Shown in pieces: positions 8,594 through 17,410 of a stretch of DNA of 64,000 bases. Below the pieces are notes generated by a model. The model was not told the origin of the DNA, searched no databases, and saw nothing but the letters and a program-made list of their open reading frames with translations. Positions within the stretch are counted from its first letter, which is position 1. Every line of letters starts with the position of its first letter. Made by a program: the position numbers and the translations under genes. The DNA is from Streptomyces sp. AC1-42W. GTDB lineage: Bacteria; Actinomycetota; Actinomycetes; Streptomycetales; Streptomycetaceae. The stretch is from positions 2,046,001 to 2,110,000 of the forward strand of contig NZ_QKWY01000002.1 in NCBI RefSeq assembly GCF_003248355.1. Direction: 5' to 3'.

Positions 8594-10801
8594 GTGTCTG
8601 CGTTCGACGAACCCCTCAAGAAGCTCCTCGGCGGTCCCACCGCGAAGGTGATGGGCGAGCACCTCGACCTGCACACGGTCGGGGACCTGCTGCACCACTA
8701 CCCGCGCCGGTACGAGGAGCGCGGCCGGCTCACGGCGCTGACCGACCTCCCGCTCGACGAGCACGTCACCGTCGTCGCCCAGGTCGCCGACGCCCGCGTC
8801 CTCACGTTCAACGGCGGCCGCGGCAGACGCCTGGAAGTCACGCTCACCGACGGCCACGGCCGGCTCCAGCTCGTCTTCTTCGGCCACGGCGTCCACAAAC
8901 CCCACAAGGAGCTGCTGCCCGGCCGGCGCGCCATGTTCGCCGGCAAGGTCTCCGTCTTCAACCGCAGGATGCAGCTCGCCCACCCCACCTACCAGCTGCT
9001 CGACGCCGCCGACACGGACGAGGCGAGCGAGGCCGTCGACGCCTTCGCGGGCAGGCTGCTGCCCATCTACCCCGCCTGCAAGCAGCTCGACTCCTGGCGG
9101 ATCGCCAAGGCGGTGGACGCCGTGCTGCCCAGCGCGGCCGAGGCCGTCGACCCGCTGCCCGCCACCCTGCGCGAGGGCCGCGGCTTCCTCCCGCTGCCCG
9201 AGGCCCTGCTCAAGATCCACCGGCCGGCCACCAAGGCCGACGTGGCCGCCGCCCGCGACCGGCTCAAGTGGGACGAGGCATTCGTCCTCCAGGTCGCCCT
9301 GGCCCGCCGCCGGTTCGCCGACACCCAGCTCCCCGCCGTCGCCCGCAGACCCACCCCCGGCGGCCTCCTCGACGCGTTCGACGCGAAGCTCCCGTTCACC
9401 CTCACCGACGGCCAGAACAAGGTCTCGAAGGAGATCTTCGACGGCCTCGCCACCGAACACCCGATGCACCGCCTCCTCCAGGGCGAAGTCGGCTCCGGAA
9501 AGACCATGGTCGCCCTGCGCGCCATGCTCGCCGTCGTCGACTCCGGCGGCCAGGCCGCCATGCTCGCGCCCACCGAGGTCCTCGCCCAGCAGCACCACCG
9601 GTCCATCACCGAGATGATGGGCGAGCTGGCGGAGGGCGGCATGCTGGGCGGCTCCGAGCAGGGCACCAAGGTCGTCCTGCTCACCGGCTCCATGGGCACC
9701 GCCGCCCGCCGGCAGGCCCTCCTCGACCTGGTCACCGGCGAGGCGGGGCTCGTCATCGGCACCCACGCCCTCATCGAGGACAAGGTCAAGTTCCACGACC
9801 TGGGCCTGGTCGTCGTGGACGAGCAGCACCGCTTCGGCGTCGAACAGCGCGACGCCCTCCGCTCCAAGGGGAAGCAGCCGCCCCACCTGCTCGTCATGAC
9901 CGCCACCCCCATCCCGCGCACCGTCGCCATGACCGTCTTCGGTGACCTGGAGACCTCCGTACTCGACCAGCTCCCGGCCGGCCGCTCGCCCATCGCCAGC
10001 CATGTCGTCCCCGCCAAGGACAAACCGCACTTCCTCAGCCGCGCCTGGGAACGCGTCCGCGAGGAGGTCGAGGGCGGCCACCAGGCGTACGTCGTCTGCC
10101 CCCGCATCGGCGACGACGAGGACGACCCGGCCGGGAAGAAGGGGAAGGGCAAGAAGGCCGCCGAGGAGGAGGCCGCGGCGGACAAGCGCCCCCCGCTCGC
10201 CGTCCTGGAGATCGCCGAACAGCTCGCGAAGGGCCCCCTGAACGGCCTGCGCGTCGAGGTGCTGCACGGCAGGATGCAGCCCGACGACAAGGACGACGTG
10301 ATGCGCCGCTTCGCCGCCGGTGACGTGGACGTCCTGGTCGCCACCACCGTCATCGAGGTCGGCGTCAACGTCCCCAACGCCACCGCGATGGTCATCATGG
10401 ACGCCGACCGCTTCGGCGTCTCCCAGCTGCACCAGCTGCGCGGCCGGGTCGGCCGCGGCTCCGCCCCCGGCCTCTGCCTGCTGGTCACCGAGGCCCACGA
10501 GGCGAGCCCCGCCCGCGCCCGCCTCTCCGCCGTCGCCGCCACCCTGGACGGCTTCGAGCTGTCCCGGATCGACCTCGAACAGCGCCGCGAGGGCGATGTG
10601 CTCGGCCAGGCCCAGTCCGGCGTCCGCTCCTCGCTGCGGGTCCTCAGCGTCATCGACGACGAGGAGGTCATCGCCGCCGCCCGCCAGGAGGCCGTCGCCG
10701 TCGTCTCCGCCGACCCGGACCTGGACCGCCTGCCCGAACTGCGCACCGCCCTGGACGCCCTGCTGGACAAGGAGCGCGAGGAGTACCTCGACAAGGGGTG
10801 A
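8594..10801 (+). CDS. recG: ATP-dependent DNA helicase RecG
   Basis: 735 residues. It remodels stalled replication forks and Holliday junctions. An N-terminal wedge/OB domain is followed by a superfamily 2 helicase core: Walker A GEVGSGKT (about 296-303), TPTEVLAQQH, DEQHRFG (about 410), TATPIPRT and the C-terminal QLRGRVGRG. A lysine- and glutamate-rich insertion lies between helicase halves (about 508-533). The start is uncertain: GTG 8594 matches the usual MSxxDEPLKK beginning, while ATG 8585 would add three residues. Confidence 0.95.
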   Translation: MSAFDEPLKKLLGGPTAKVMGEHLDLHTVGDLLHHYPRRYEERGRLTALTDLPLDEHVTVVAQVADARVLTFNGGRGRRLEVTLTDGHGRLQLVFFGHGVHKPHKELLPGRRAMFAGKVSVFNRRMQLAHPTYQLLDAADTDEASEAVDAFAGRLLPIYPACKQLDSWRIAKAVDAVLPSAAEAVDPLPATLREGRGFLPLPEALLKIHRPATKADVAAARDRLKWDEAFVLQVALARRRFADTQLPAVARRPTPGGLLDAFDAKLPFTLTDGQNKVSKEIFDGLATEHPMHRLLQGEVGSGKTMVALRAMLAVVDSGGQAAMLAPTEVLAQQHHRSITEMMGELAEGGMLGGSEQGTKVVLLTGSMGTAARRQALLDLVTGEAGLVIGTHALIEDKVKFHDLGLVVVDEQHRFGVEQRDALRSKGKQPPHLLVMTATPIPRTVAMTVFGDLETSVLDQLPAGRSPIASHVVPAKDKPHFLSRAWERVREEVEGGHQAYVVCPRIGDDEDDPAGKKGKGKKAAEEEAAADKRPPLAVLEIAEQLAKGPLNGLRVEVLHGRMQPDDKDDVMRRFAAGDVDVLVATTVIEVGVNVPNATAMVIMDADRFGVSQLHQLRGRVGRGSAPGLCLLVTEAHEASPARARLSAVAATLDGFELSRIDLEQRREGDVLGQAQSGVRSSLRVLSVIDDEEVIAAARQEAVAVVSADPDLDRLPELRTALDALLDKEREEYLDKG

Positions 10802-10901
10802 GCCCCAGGGCGCCCGGGCCCCGCACACGCCATATCGTGGGAGCCACGGCGCCCGCGGCACCCCGCGCGCAGCCCCGACCCGACCCGAGGACCAGTCACC
10901 C

Positions 10902-11486
10902 ATGACCCGCGTGATCGCAGGCGTGGCCGGCGGACGCCGCCTGGCCGTCCCGCCCGGCACCGGCACCCGGCCCACATCCGACCGCGCGCGCGAGGGCCTG
11001 TTCTCCACCTGGCAGGCGCTCCTCGGCACCCTGGACGGCATCCGGATCGCCGACCTCTACGCCGGCTCCGGCGCCGTCGGCCTCGAAGCGCTCTCCCGGG
11101 GCGCCGCCCACGCCCTGCTCGTGGAGGCCGACGCCAAGGCCCTGCGCACCGTCCGGGACAACGCCCGCACCCTCGGCCTGCCCGGCGCCGAGGTCCGCGG
11201 CGGCAAAGCCGAACAGATCGTGACGGGCCCGGCGCCGGCCGCCCCGTACGATGTCGTCTTCCTCGACCCGCCGTACGCCGTCACCGACGACGATCTTGGC
11301 GAGATACTGCTCACACTCCGTGCCCAGGGGTGGCTCGCGGACGACGCGCTCGTCACCGTGGAACGCAGCACCAGGGGCGGAGAATTCAGCTGGCCCAAGG
11401 GTTTCGAGCCGTTGCGGGCCCGCCGCTACGGCGAGGGAACCCTTTGGTACGGTCGCGCCGCCGCTACGTGCGAAGACGCACGATGA
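10902..11486 (+). CDS. rsmD: 16S rRNA (guanine(966)-N(2))-methyltransferase
   Basis: 194 residues. It methylates G966 of 16S rRNA using SAM. RVIAGVAGGRRL near the N-terminus, RPTSDRAREGLFS, the SAM-binding DLYAGSGAVGLEALSRGA and the catalytic DPPY (Asp about 122) are all present. ATG 10902 starts the family-typical MTRVIAG. It overlaps or abuts coaD, the usual partner in bacteria, and the two are probably cotranscribed. Confidence 0.95.
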   Translation: MTRVIAGVAGGRRLAVPPGTGTRPTSDRAREGLFSTWQALLGTLDGIRIADLYAGSGAVGLEALSRGAAHALLVEADAKALRTVRDNARTLGLPGAEVRGGKAEQIVTGPAPAAPYDVVFLDPPYAVTDDDLGEILLTLRAQGWLADDALVTVERSTRGGEFSWPKGFEPLRARRYGEGTLWYGRAAATCEDAR

Positions 11487-11512
11487 CCGGACCGGAGAGC
11501 GAGGAAATCAAG

Positions 11513-11992
11513 TTGCGCCGCGCCGTATGCCCCGGGTCCTTCGACCCCATCACCAACGGACATCTCGACATCATCGGCCGCGCCTCGAAGCTGTACGACG
11601 TCGTACACATCGCGGTGATGATCAACCAGTCCAAGAAGGGCCTCTTCACGGTCGACGAGCGGATCGACCTCATCCGCCAGGTCACCGCCGAGTTCGACAA
11701 CGTCCGGGTCGAGTCCTTCCACGGCCTCCTCGTCGACTTCTGCAAGCAGCACGACATCCCGGCGATCGTGAAGGGCCTGCGGGCCGTCAGCGACTTCGAC
11801 TACGAACTCCAGATGGCCCAGATGAACAACGGGCTCACCGGCGTCGAAACGCTCTTCGTGCCGACCAACCCCACCTACAGCTTCCTGTCGTCCTCGCTGG
11901 TCAAGGAGGTCGCGGCCTGGGGCGGCGACGTCTCCCACCTGCTGCCGCCGGTCGTCGGGGAGGCCCTCACCGAACGGCTCGCGGGACGCTGA
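11513..11992 (+). CDS. coaD: Phosphopantetheine adenylyltransferase
   Basis: 159 residues, exactly the usual length. It transfers AMP to 4'-phosphopantetheine in coenzyme A synthesis. CPGSFDPITNGHLDII (about residues 5-20) contains the nucleotidyltransferase (T/H)xGH signature, and FVPTNPTYSFLSSSLVKE the C-terminal motif. TTG 11513 is preferred: GAGGAA lies 8-12 nt upstream and the protein then begins MRRAVCPGSFDP as in relatives. ATG 11483, overlapping the rsmD stop as ATGA, would add ten residues and remains possible. Confidence 0.95.
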   Translation: MRRAVCPGSFDPITNGHLDIIGRASKLYDVVHIAVMINQSKKGLFTVDERIDLIRQVTAEFDNVRVESFHGLLVDFCKQHDIPAIVKGLRAVSDFDYELQMAQMNNGLTGVETLFVPTNPTYSFLSSSLVKEVAAWGGDVSHLLPPVVGEALTERLAGR

Positions 11993-12102
11993 ACCGCTGA
12001 CGGCACGTCAGCCGTACCGGCCGCGGGTGTCGGGCGGGAGCCGACTGGCCGTACAGTCGTCCCGTCCGTCTCCAACCGGCAGTAGAGAGTGGCGAGCACA
12101 CG

Positions 12103-13143
12103 GTGGACGTGCAGAAGAAGCTCGACGAGATCGTCGCGACGGTCGGGAACGCCCGGTCCATGCCCATGTCGGCGTCCTGCGTGGTCAACCGCGCCGAACT
12201 GCTCGCGATGCTCGAAGAGGTGCGCGACGCCCTGCCCGGCTCGCTCGCCCAGGCCGCGGAGGTCATCGGCGGCCACGAGCAGCTCGTGGAGCAGGCCCGC
12301 CAGGAGGCCGGCCGCATCATCGAGAACGCCCGCGCCGAGCGCACCGCCCTGATCGCCGGGACCGAGGTCGCCCGGCACTCCCAGGCCGAGGCCGACCGCA
12401 TCCTCGCCGAGGCCCGCAAGGAGGCCGACGAGGTCCGGGCCGAGGCCGACGAGTACGTCGACAGCAAGCTCGCCAACTTCGAGGTCGTCCTCACCAAGAC
12501 CATCGGCTCCGTCGACCGGGGCCGCGAGAAGCTGCTCGGGCGGGGCCGGGGCTACGACGAGCAGGGCTACGAGGACCCCGACTTCGCCGAGGCCCCCGAG
12601 CGCAGCACCGACCCGGACACCCTGCGCAGCCGCGCCGACGCGTACGTGGACACCAAGCTGGGCGCCTTCGAGGCGGTGCTCGCCAAGACGCTGGAGGCGG
12701 TCGGCCGGGGCCGGCAGAAGCTGCACGGCCGGGTCGCCACCGACGAGCTGGGCGCGCACATCGCCGCCCAGGACGCGGCCGGTGACCAGGGCCACACCAG
12801 CGACGAGGACCACTGGGCCGGACTGGCCGAGGTCGCCGCCCCGCAGCCGCTCCCGATCCCGCACCAGCCCGAGCCGCAGTACGGCGCGCAGCCGGAGTCG
12901 CAGTACGCCCAGGGCTACGGCTACCAGGACCAGCCCCAGCCCCAGCAGGACGTCTACGGCTATCAGCGGCAGCCCGACCCGTACGCCGCGTACCAGCAGC
13001 AGGGCTACGACGCCTGGCAGCAGCCGGTCCAGCCCCAGCAGCCCGCCCCGCAGCACGGCGAGGCCGCCCTGGACGAGACCAGCCTCTTCGACACCAGCAT
13101 GATCGACCTGGACCAGCTCCGCCGCTACGAACAGGGCCGCTGA
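12103..13143 (+). CDS. DivIVA-like coiled-coil cell-division protein with internal duplication
   Basis: 346 residues from a GTG. Residues about 30-115 are an Ala/Glu-rich coiled coil resembling DivIVA/ATP-synthase-B-like proteins. A segment beginning YVDSKLANFEVVLTKT (about 118) recurs as YVDTKLGAFEAVLAKT (about 181), so the region is duplicated. The last 130 residues are Gln/Pro/Tyr-rich low complexity. There is no membrane segment. A role in cell-envelope or division scaffolding is inferred from the DivIVA resemblance; I do not know its tested function. It sits between coaD and the DUF177-rpmF-rnc operon, the conserved Streptomyces position. Confidence 0.8.
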   Translation: MDVQKKLDEIVATVGNARSMPMSASCVVNRAELLAMLEEVRDALPGSLAQAAEVIGGHEQLVEQARQEAGRIIENARAERTALIAGTEVARHSQAEADRILAEARKEADEVRAEADEYVDSKLANFEVVLTKTIGSVDRGREKLLGRGRGYDEQGYEDPDFAEAPERSTDPDTLRSRADAYVDTKLGAFEAVLAKTLEAVGRGRQKLHGRVATDELGAHIAAQDAAGDQGHTSDEDHWAGLAEVAAPQPLPIPHQPEPQYGAQPESQYAQGYGYQDQPQPQQDVYGYQRQPDPYAAYQQQGYDAWQQPVQPQQPAPQHGEAALDETSLFDTSMIDLDQLRRYEQGR

Positions 13144-13171
13144 CCCCTCACGGGGACCGTTCGGGCCCGGA

Positions 13172-13201
13172 TTGGGAGCTGGGCGGTGTGTCCAGTATCC
13201 T
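13172..13201 (+). promoter_or_regulatory. Candidate promoter of the DUF177-rpmF-rnc operon
   Basis: TTGGGA (13172-13177) and TATCCT (13196-13201) are separated by 18 nt, a reasonable match to the HrdB-type consensus. Transcription would start near 13208, giving a leader of about 100 nt to the proposed CTG start or about 12 nt to ATG 13220. Confidence 0.45.
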
Positions 13202-13309
13202 GGCTCTTCGGTCGCGCGTATGTCCGCGATCCCGGCTGCCCGCTTCGACTCCGAACCGGTCGGTCCTCCCACCACGCGTGACGCGTTCGATCCGAAAGCA
13301 GGAGAAGCC

Positions 13310-13951
13310 CTGAACGGCCACCTCGACCACCGAAACCCCCTCGTGTTCGACACACACGAGCTGGGCCGGCGTCCGGGTGCCATGAGGCGGCTGACCCGCA
13401 CCGCGGACGCCCCCGCCGATCTCGGCATCGGCGGCGTCATCGGAGTGCCGGAAGGCGCCCCGGTGGAGCTGGACCTCCGCCTCGAATCCGTCATGGAGGG
13501 CGTGCTCGTCACCGGGACCGCCCGTGCGACGGTCGAGGGGGAGTGCGTAAGGTGTCTGGAGCCGCTGAACCGCGAGGTCGAGGCGGACTTCCAGGAGATG
13601 TTCTCGTACCCTGACGCCGACGACCGGAACCACGGCAAGCCCGCGGACCCGGCCGACGACGCCGAGGACGACGAGGACAGGCTTTTCCTCGAGGACGGCC
13701 TGTTCGACCTCGAACCGGTGCTGCGTGATGCGGTGGTGCTCGCACTGCCGATGCAGCCGGTGTGCAAGGAATCCTGTGCCGGTCTGTGCTCCGAGTGCGG
13801 GGTCAGGCTGGACGAGAATCCCGGCCACCATCACGATGCCGTCGACGCTCGTTGGGCGGCACTGCAAGGACTCGCCGAGACCATTCAGGACGGCGAGAAG
13901 GACAACATGGGCGGCGCCGCACCCGGCGTCGACAAGAAGCAGGAGAAGTAG
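13310..13951 (+). CDS. DUF177 (YceD) family protein
   Basis: 213 residues if translation begins at CTG 13310. The family is found upstream of rpmF almost everywhere and is linked to 23S rRNA/L32 assembly. The cysteine motif GECVRCLEPL in the middle and CAGLCSECGVRL near the C-terminus mark it, with a central acidic insertion. I chose CTG 13310 because AGGAGAAG (13300-13307) is just upstream and the product then opens MNGHLDHRNPLVFDTHELGRR as I recall for relatives. ATG 13220 is the alternative and would add 30 poorly conserved residues. Confidence 0.85.
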   Translation: MNGHLDHRNPLVFDTHELGRRPGAMRRLTRTADAPADLGIGGVIGVPEGAPVELDLRLESVMEGVLVTGTARATVEGECVRCLEPLNREVEADFQEMFSYPDADDRNHGKPADPADDAEDDEDRLFLEDGLFDLEPVLRDAVVLALPMQPVCKESCAGLCSECGVRLDENPGHHHDAVDARWAALQGLAETIQDGEKDNMGGAAPGVDKKQEK

Positions 13952-13953
13952 CC

Positions 13954-14127
13954 GTGGCTGTTCCGAAGCGGAAGATGTCGCGCAGCAACACGCGCCACCG
14001 CCGGTCGCAGTGGAAGGCTGCGGTCCCCACCCTGGTTTCGTGCGAGCGCTGCCAGGAGCCGAAGCTGCAGCACATCGCGTGCCCCAGCTGCGGCACGTAC
14101 AACAAGCGCCAGGTCCTCGAGGTCTGA
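13954..14127 (+). CDS. rpmF: 50S ribosomal protein L32
   Basis: 57 residues from a GTG two nt after the DUF177 stop. It has the basic start MAVPKRKMSRSNTRHRRSQW and two cysteine pairs (CERCQEP and CPSCGTY), so it is the zinc-binding form. AGGAGAAG at the end of the preceding gene provides the ribosome-binding site. It is part of the DUF177-rpmF-rnc operon. Confidence 0.97.
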   Translation: MAVPKRKMSRSNTRHRRSQWKAAVPTLVSCERCQEPKLQHIACPSCGTYNKRQVLEV

Positions 14128-14146
14128 GCGGCTGGTGAGAGGCCCG

Positions 14147-14971
14147 ATGTCTGAGTTGTCCCACGCCAAGAAGCAGGCAGACAACGTCAACACAGCCTCG
14201 TCCCACACGCTTCTGGAAGGGCGGCTCGGGTACCAACTCGAGTCCGCCCTTCTGGTGCGTGCGCTGACCCACCGTTCGTACGCGTACGAGAACGGCGGTC
14301 TGCCCACCAACGAGCGGCTGGAGTTCCTCGGGGACTCCGTGCTCGGCCTGGTGGTCACGGACACGCTGTACCGCACCCACCCCGATCTGCCCGAAGGCCA
14401 GCTGGCCAAGCTTCGGGCCGCGGTGGTCAACTCGCGCGCACTGGCGGAAGTGGGCCGCGGCCTCGAACTCGGCTCCTTCATCCGGCTCGGCCGCGGTGAA
14501 GAGGGCACGGGCGGCCGGGACAAGGCGTCCATCCTCGCCGACACCCTGGAAGCGGTGATCGGCGCGGTCTATCTCGATCAGGGCCTGGACGCGGCGTCGG
14601 AGCTGGTGCACCGGCTCTTCGACCCGCTGATCGACAGGTCCTCGAACCTCGGTGCCGGCCTGGACTGGAAGACCAGCCTCCAGGAGCTGACCGCGAGCGA
14701 GAGCCTCGGAGTCCCCGAGTACCTCGTCACGGAAACCGGCCCGGACCACGAGAAGACCTTCACTGCTGCCGCCCGCGTCGGTGGTGTCTCGTACGGCACC
14801 GGCACCGGCCGTAGCAAGAAGGAAGCGGAGCAGCAGGCGGCCGAGTCCGCCTGGCGCGAGATCAGCGCCGCCGCGGAAGCACGGGAGGCCGCGGCGAATG
14901 CCGTTGCCGACGGAGGGGCCGCCGACACCCCTGCCGACCCCGCGCAGTCCACGGACGTCGCTCCGGCCTGA
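14147..14971 (+). CDS. rnc: Ribonuclease III
   Basis: 274 residues. It cleaves double-stranded RNA, including rRNA precursors; in streptomycetes the homologue (AbsB) also affects antibiotic production globally. The catalytic signature ERLEFLGDSVLGL is at about 57-69, ILADTLEAVIGAVYLDQG follows, and a C-terminal double-stranded RNA-binding domain has SKKEAEQQAAESAW. An Ala-rich tail of about 35 residues follows. ATG 14147 has GGTGAGAGG 5 nt upstream. The strong terminator after it closes the operon. Confidence 0.96.
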   Translation: MSELSHAKKQADNVNTASSHTLLEGRLGYQLESALLVRALTHRSYAYENGGLPTNERLEFLGDSVLGLVVTDTLYRTHPDLPEGQLAKLRAAVVNSRALAEVGRGLELGSFIRLGRGEEGTGGRDKASILADTLEAVIGAVYLDQGLDAASELVHRLFDPLIDRSSNLGAGLDWKTSLQELTASESLGVPEYLVTETGPDHEKTFTAAARVGGVSYGTGTGRSKKEAEQQAAESAWREISAAAEAREAAANAVADGGAADTPADPAQSTDVAPA

Positions 14972-14976
14972 CCTGC

Positions 14977-15020
14977 GGAGAACCCCCCGGCGCCACCGCG
15001 CGCCGGGGGGTTCTCCCTTT
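14977..15020 (+). terminator. Intrinsic terminator after rnc
   Basis: A perfect 16-bp stem (14977-14992 with 15001-15016), 8-nt loop, is followed by CTTTT. It ends the DUF177-rpmF-rnc operon before mutM. Confidence 0.9.
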
Positions 15021-15084
15021 TCCCGTACGTCCTTCCCTCTTACCCCTTTTTTCCCTGTACGCCCTTCGTTCCAGGAGCCTGCCC

Positions 15085-15939
15085 GTGCCCGAACTGCCCG
15101 AGGTCGAAGTTGTCCGCCGAGGTCTGGAGCGCTGGGTCGCCGGGCGGACCGCCGGTGAGGTCGAGGTGCTGCATCCGCGTGCGGTCCGCCGCCATCTCGC
15201 GGGCGGCGTGGACTTCGCGGCCCGGCTCACCGGGGCCCGGTTCGGCACGGCGATGCGGCGCGGCAAGTATCTGTGGGTGCCGCTGGACGGGGCGGCCGGC
15301 TCGCTCCTGGGCCACCTCGGCATGAGCGGCCAGCTCCTCGTGCAGCCCGAGGGGGCGTCCGACGAGAAGCATCTGCGGATCAGGATCAGGTTCGCCGACG
15401 CCGTCGGCACCGAGCTGCGCTTCGTGGACCAGCGCACCTTCGGCGGGCTCTCGCTCCACGAGAACACCCCGGACGGGCTGCCCGACGTCATCGCGCACAT
15501 CGCCCGCGACCCGCTGGACCCGGCTTTCGACGACGCCGCCTTCCACACCGCGCTGCGACTGCGCCGCACCACGATCAAGCGCGCCCTGCTCGACCAGTCG
15601 CTGATCAGTGGCGTCGGCAACATCTACGCGGACGAGGCGCTGTGGCGGTCCCGGCTGCACTACGACCGGGCGACCGCGACCCTCACCCGCCCCAGGTCCG
15701 CCGAGTTGCTGGGCCATGTCCGCGACGTGATGAACGCGGCCCTGGCCCAGGGCGGCACCAGCTTCGACAGCCTCTATGTGAACGTCAACGGCGAGTCGGG
15801 CTACTTCGACCGGTCGCTCGACGCCTACGGCCGCGAGGGCGAGCCCTGCCACCGCTGCGGCACGGCGATGGCACGGCGCCCCTGGATGAACCGGTCCAGC
15901 TACTACTGCCCCCGCTGCCAGCGCCCGCCGCGGACATGA
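15085..15939 (+). CDS. mutM: Formamidopyrimidine-DNA glycosylase (Fpg/MutM)
   Basis: 284 residues. It excises 8-oxoguanine and ring-opened purines and nicks the abasic site. Processing of Met exposes the catalytic Pro; PELPEVEVVRRGLE starts the protein. The conserved lysine region (RRGKYLWV), GVGNIYADEALW and the C-terminal zinc finger (CHRCGTAMARRPW then YYCPRCQ, about 253-278) are intact. GTG 15085 follows AGGAG (15073-15077). Its stop is one base from the stop of the convergent CAP gene, with no terminator between. Confidence 0.96.
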   Translation: MPELPEVEVVRRGLERWVAGRTAGEVEVLHPRAVRRHLAGGVDFAARLTGARFGTAMRRGKYLWVPLDGAAGSLLGHLGMSGQLLVQPEGASDEKHLRIRIRFADAVGTELRFVDQRTFGGLSLHENTPDGLPDVIAHIARDPLDPAFDDAAFHTALRLRRTTIKRALLDQSLISGVGNIYADEALWRSRLHYDRATATLTRPRSAELLGHVRDVMNAALAQGGTSFDSLYVNVNGESGYFDRSLDAYGREGEPCHRCGTAMARRPWMNRSSYYCPRCQRPPRT

Positions 15940-15940
15940 C

Positions 15941-16984
15941 TCAGAAGCCGAAGTCCTGGGTCCACCAGGGGCCGCCGGCGCCGAAGTGGACGCCGACGCC
16001 GAGCGTCTTGTAATCGCAGTTGAGAATGTTTGCCCGGTGACCGTCGCTGTTCATCCAGGCATCCATCACGGCCTGCGCGTCGGTCTGGCCGCGGGCGATG
16101 TTCTCGCCGCCGAGCCCCGATATGCCGGCCGCCGCCGCCCGGTCCCAGGGGGTCCTGCCGTCCGGGTCGGTGTGGCCGAAGAAGCCGCGCGCGGCCATGT
16201 CGTCGCTGAAGCGCTGGGCCAGCGAGGCCAGGGACGAGCTCGCCGTCACCGGGCTGCATCCGACCTTGCCGCGCTCCTCGTTGACGAGGGCCAGGATGGC
16301 CGCCTGGGCGGAGGCGGCGGTGGCGGTCGGCGTGCTGCTCTTCGACGGGGCCGGGGCCGAGGACTTCGGGGCGGCGGGCGCCGTGCTCCGGGTGGGCGCG
16401 GTGGCCGGGGCCCTCGCGGCGCTGGAGGAGGAGGGCCGGGCCGACTCCTTCTTCCGGGGCGCGGCCGTCTTCCCGCCGGTGGTCTTCTTCCCGCTGGTGG
16501 TCTTCTTCCCGGAGGCGGCCTTCTTTCCGGCCGCGGTCTTCGAGGGCCCGGCCGAAGCGGAATGCGAAGCGGAGGCCGGGCGGGAGGAGCTGGGCGAGGC
16601 CGGCTTCGACGAGTCCGACGAGGCAGAACCCGACTTCTTGGGCGCGGAGGCACGGTCGGTGCTGCGGCTCGCCGGCGCCGAAGCGGAAGAGCGATCGGTG
16701 GGCGATGCGGTGGCGCCGCCCTGGGAGAGCAGATCCGGCGCGGCCTGCGAGCGCACCTGGTCGGCGGTCGGACCACCGCTCACGGTGTGGCCGTCGCCGC
16801 CGGGCAGCAGACCCGAGGCCACGGCGACCGCTCCGACGGCCAGGGCCGTCGAGACACCTATCAGCCCGGTGCGCACGGGGAGCGCCGACCGCTTCCTGCG
16901 ACCCGCCGCCGCGTTCCGGCCCGCGGTCCCCTCGGCCTGTTCCCCAGCGGCGGGAGCTGCGCCGCCGCGTCGATGGCGTCCCAT
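15941..16984 (-). CDS. CAP-domain (SCP/PR1-like) membrane-anchored or secreted protein
   Basis: 347 residues. A basic N-terminus precedes a hydrophobic segment (TGLIGVSTALAVGAVAVASG) that acts as a signal anchor. Residues about 90-225 are Ser/Ala/Pro/Lys low complexity with repeated GKK(A/T)(A/T)SGKK units, probably a wall-spanning linker. The C-terminal 120 residues are a CAP domain: LALVNEERGKVGCSPV, HTDPDGRTPWDRAA, GENIARGQTDA and SDGHRANILN. CAP proteins in bacteria are mostly of unknown function. ATG 16984 has AGAAGGG upstream; an earlier in-frame GTG would add 13 residues. Confidence 0.85.
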   Translation of the reverse strand: MGRHRRGGAAPAAGEQAEGTAGRNAAAGRRKRSALPVRTGLIGVSTALAVGAVAVASGLLPGGDGHTVSGGPTADQVRSQAAPDLLSQGGATASPTDRSSASAPASRSTDRASAPKKSGSASSDSSKPASPSSSRPASASHSASAGPSKTAAGKKAASGKKTTSGKKTTGGKTAAPRKKESARPSSSSAARAPATAPTRSTAPAAPKSSAPAPSKSSTPTATAASAQAAILALVNEERGKVGCSPVTASSSLASLAQRFSDDMAARGFFGHTDPDGRTPWDRAAAAGISGLGGENIARGQTDAQAVMDAWMNSDGHRANILNCDYKTLGVGVHFGAGGPWWTQDFGF

Positions 16985-17116
16985 CTGCTGTGCCCTTCTG
17001 ACGACCTGGGCGTCGTTTTCGACGCCACCACGCTCACCCGTACGAGTGAGGCTTGTGCGAGGGGACTGTACGCCATGGGGATTCGCCGGGAAGTGCTCCG
17101 CGAGCAATTCGACGGA

Positions 17117-17122
17117 TAGCGT
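17117..17122 (+). promoter_or_regulatory. -10 box of the acylphosphatase gene, leaderless spacing
   Basis: TAGCGT ends 6 nt before ATG 17129, with no Shine-Dalgarno sequence between. The -35 region is weak. Confidence 0.35.
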
Positions 17123-17128
17123 TCGGGC

Positions 17129-17410
17129 ATGAACGAAGACGTACGACTCACCGCTTGGGTACGCGGCCGAGTACAGCAAGTAGGGTTCCGCTGGTTCACC
17201 AGGGCAAACGCTTTGGAGATCGGCGGCCTCACCGGTTTCGCCCTCAATCTCGACGACGGCCGGGTACAGGTCGTGGCGGAGGGCCGGCGTGAGAATTGCC
17301 ACCGTCTCCTGGACTGGCTGCGCTCCGACGACACACCCGGCCGCGTGGACGGTGTCACTGAGATATGGGACACGCCGCGCGGGGGATACGACGGATTCGC
17401 GATCCGCTGA
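17129..17410 (+). CDS. acyP: Acylphosphatase
   Basis: 93 residues, the family's standard length. It hydrolyses acyl phosphates. The phosphate-binding loop VRGRVQQVGFRWFT contains the catalytic arginine (about 23), and the catalytic asparagine is in FALNLDDGRV (about 41). The C-terminal GGYDGFAIR is typical. The gene stands between the divergent CAP gene and a 437-nt gap. Its physiological substrate is not evident. Confidence 0.95.
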   Translation: MNEDVRLTAWVRGRVQQVGFRWFTRANALEIGGLTGFALNLDDGRVQVVAEGRRENCHRLLDWLRSDDTPGRVDGVTEIWDTPRGGYDGFAIR

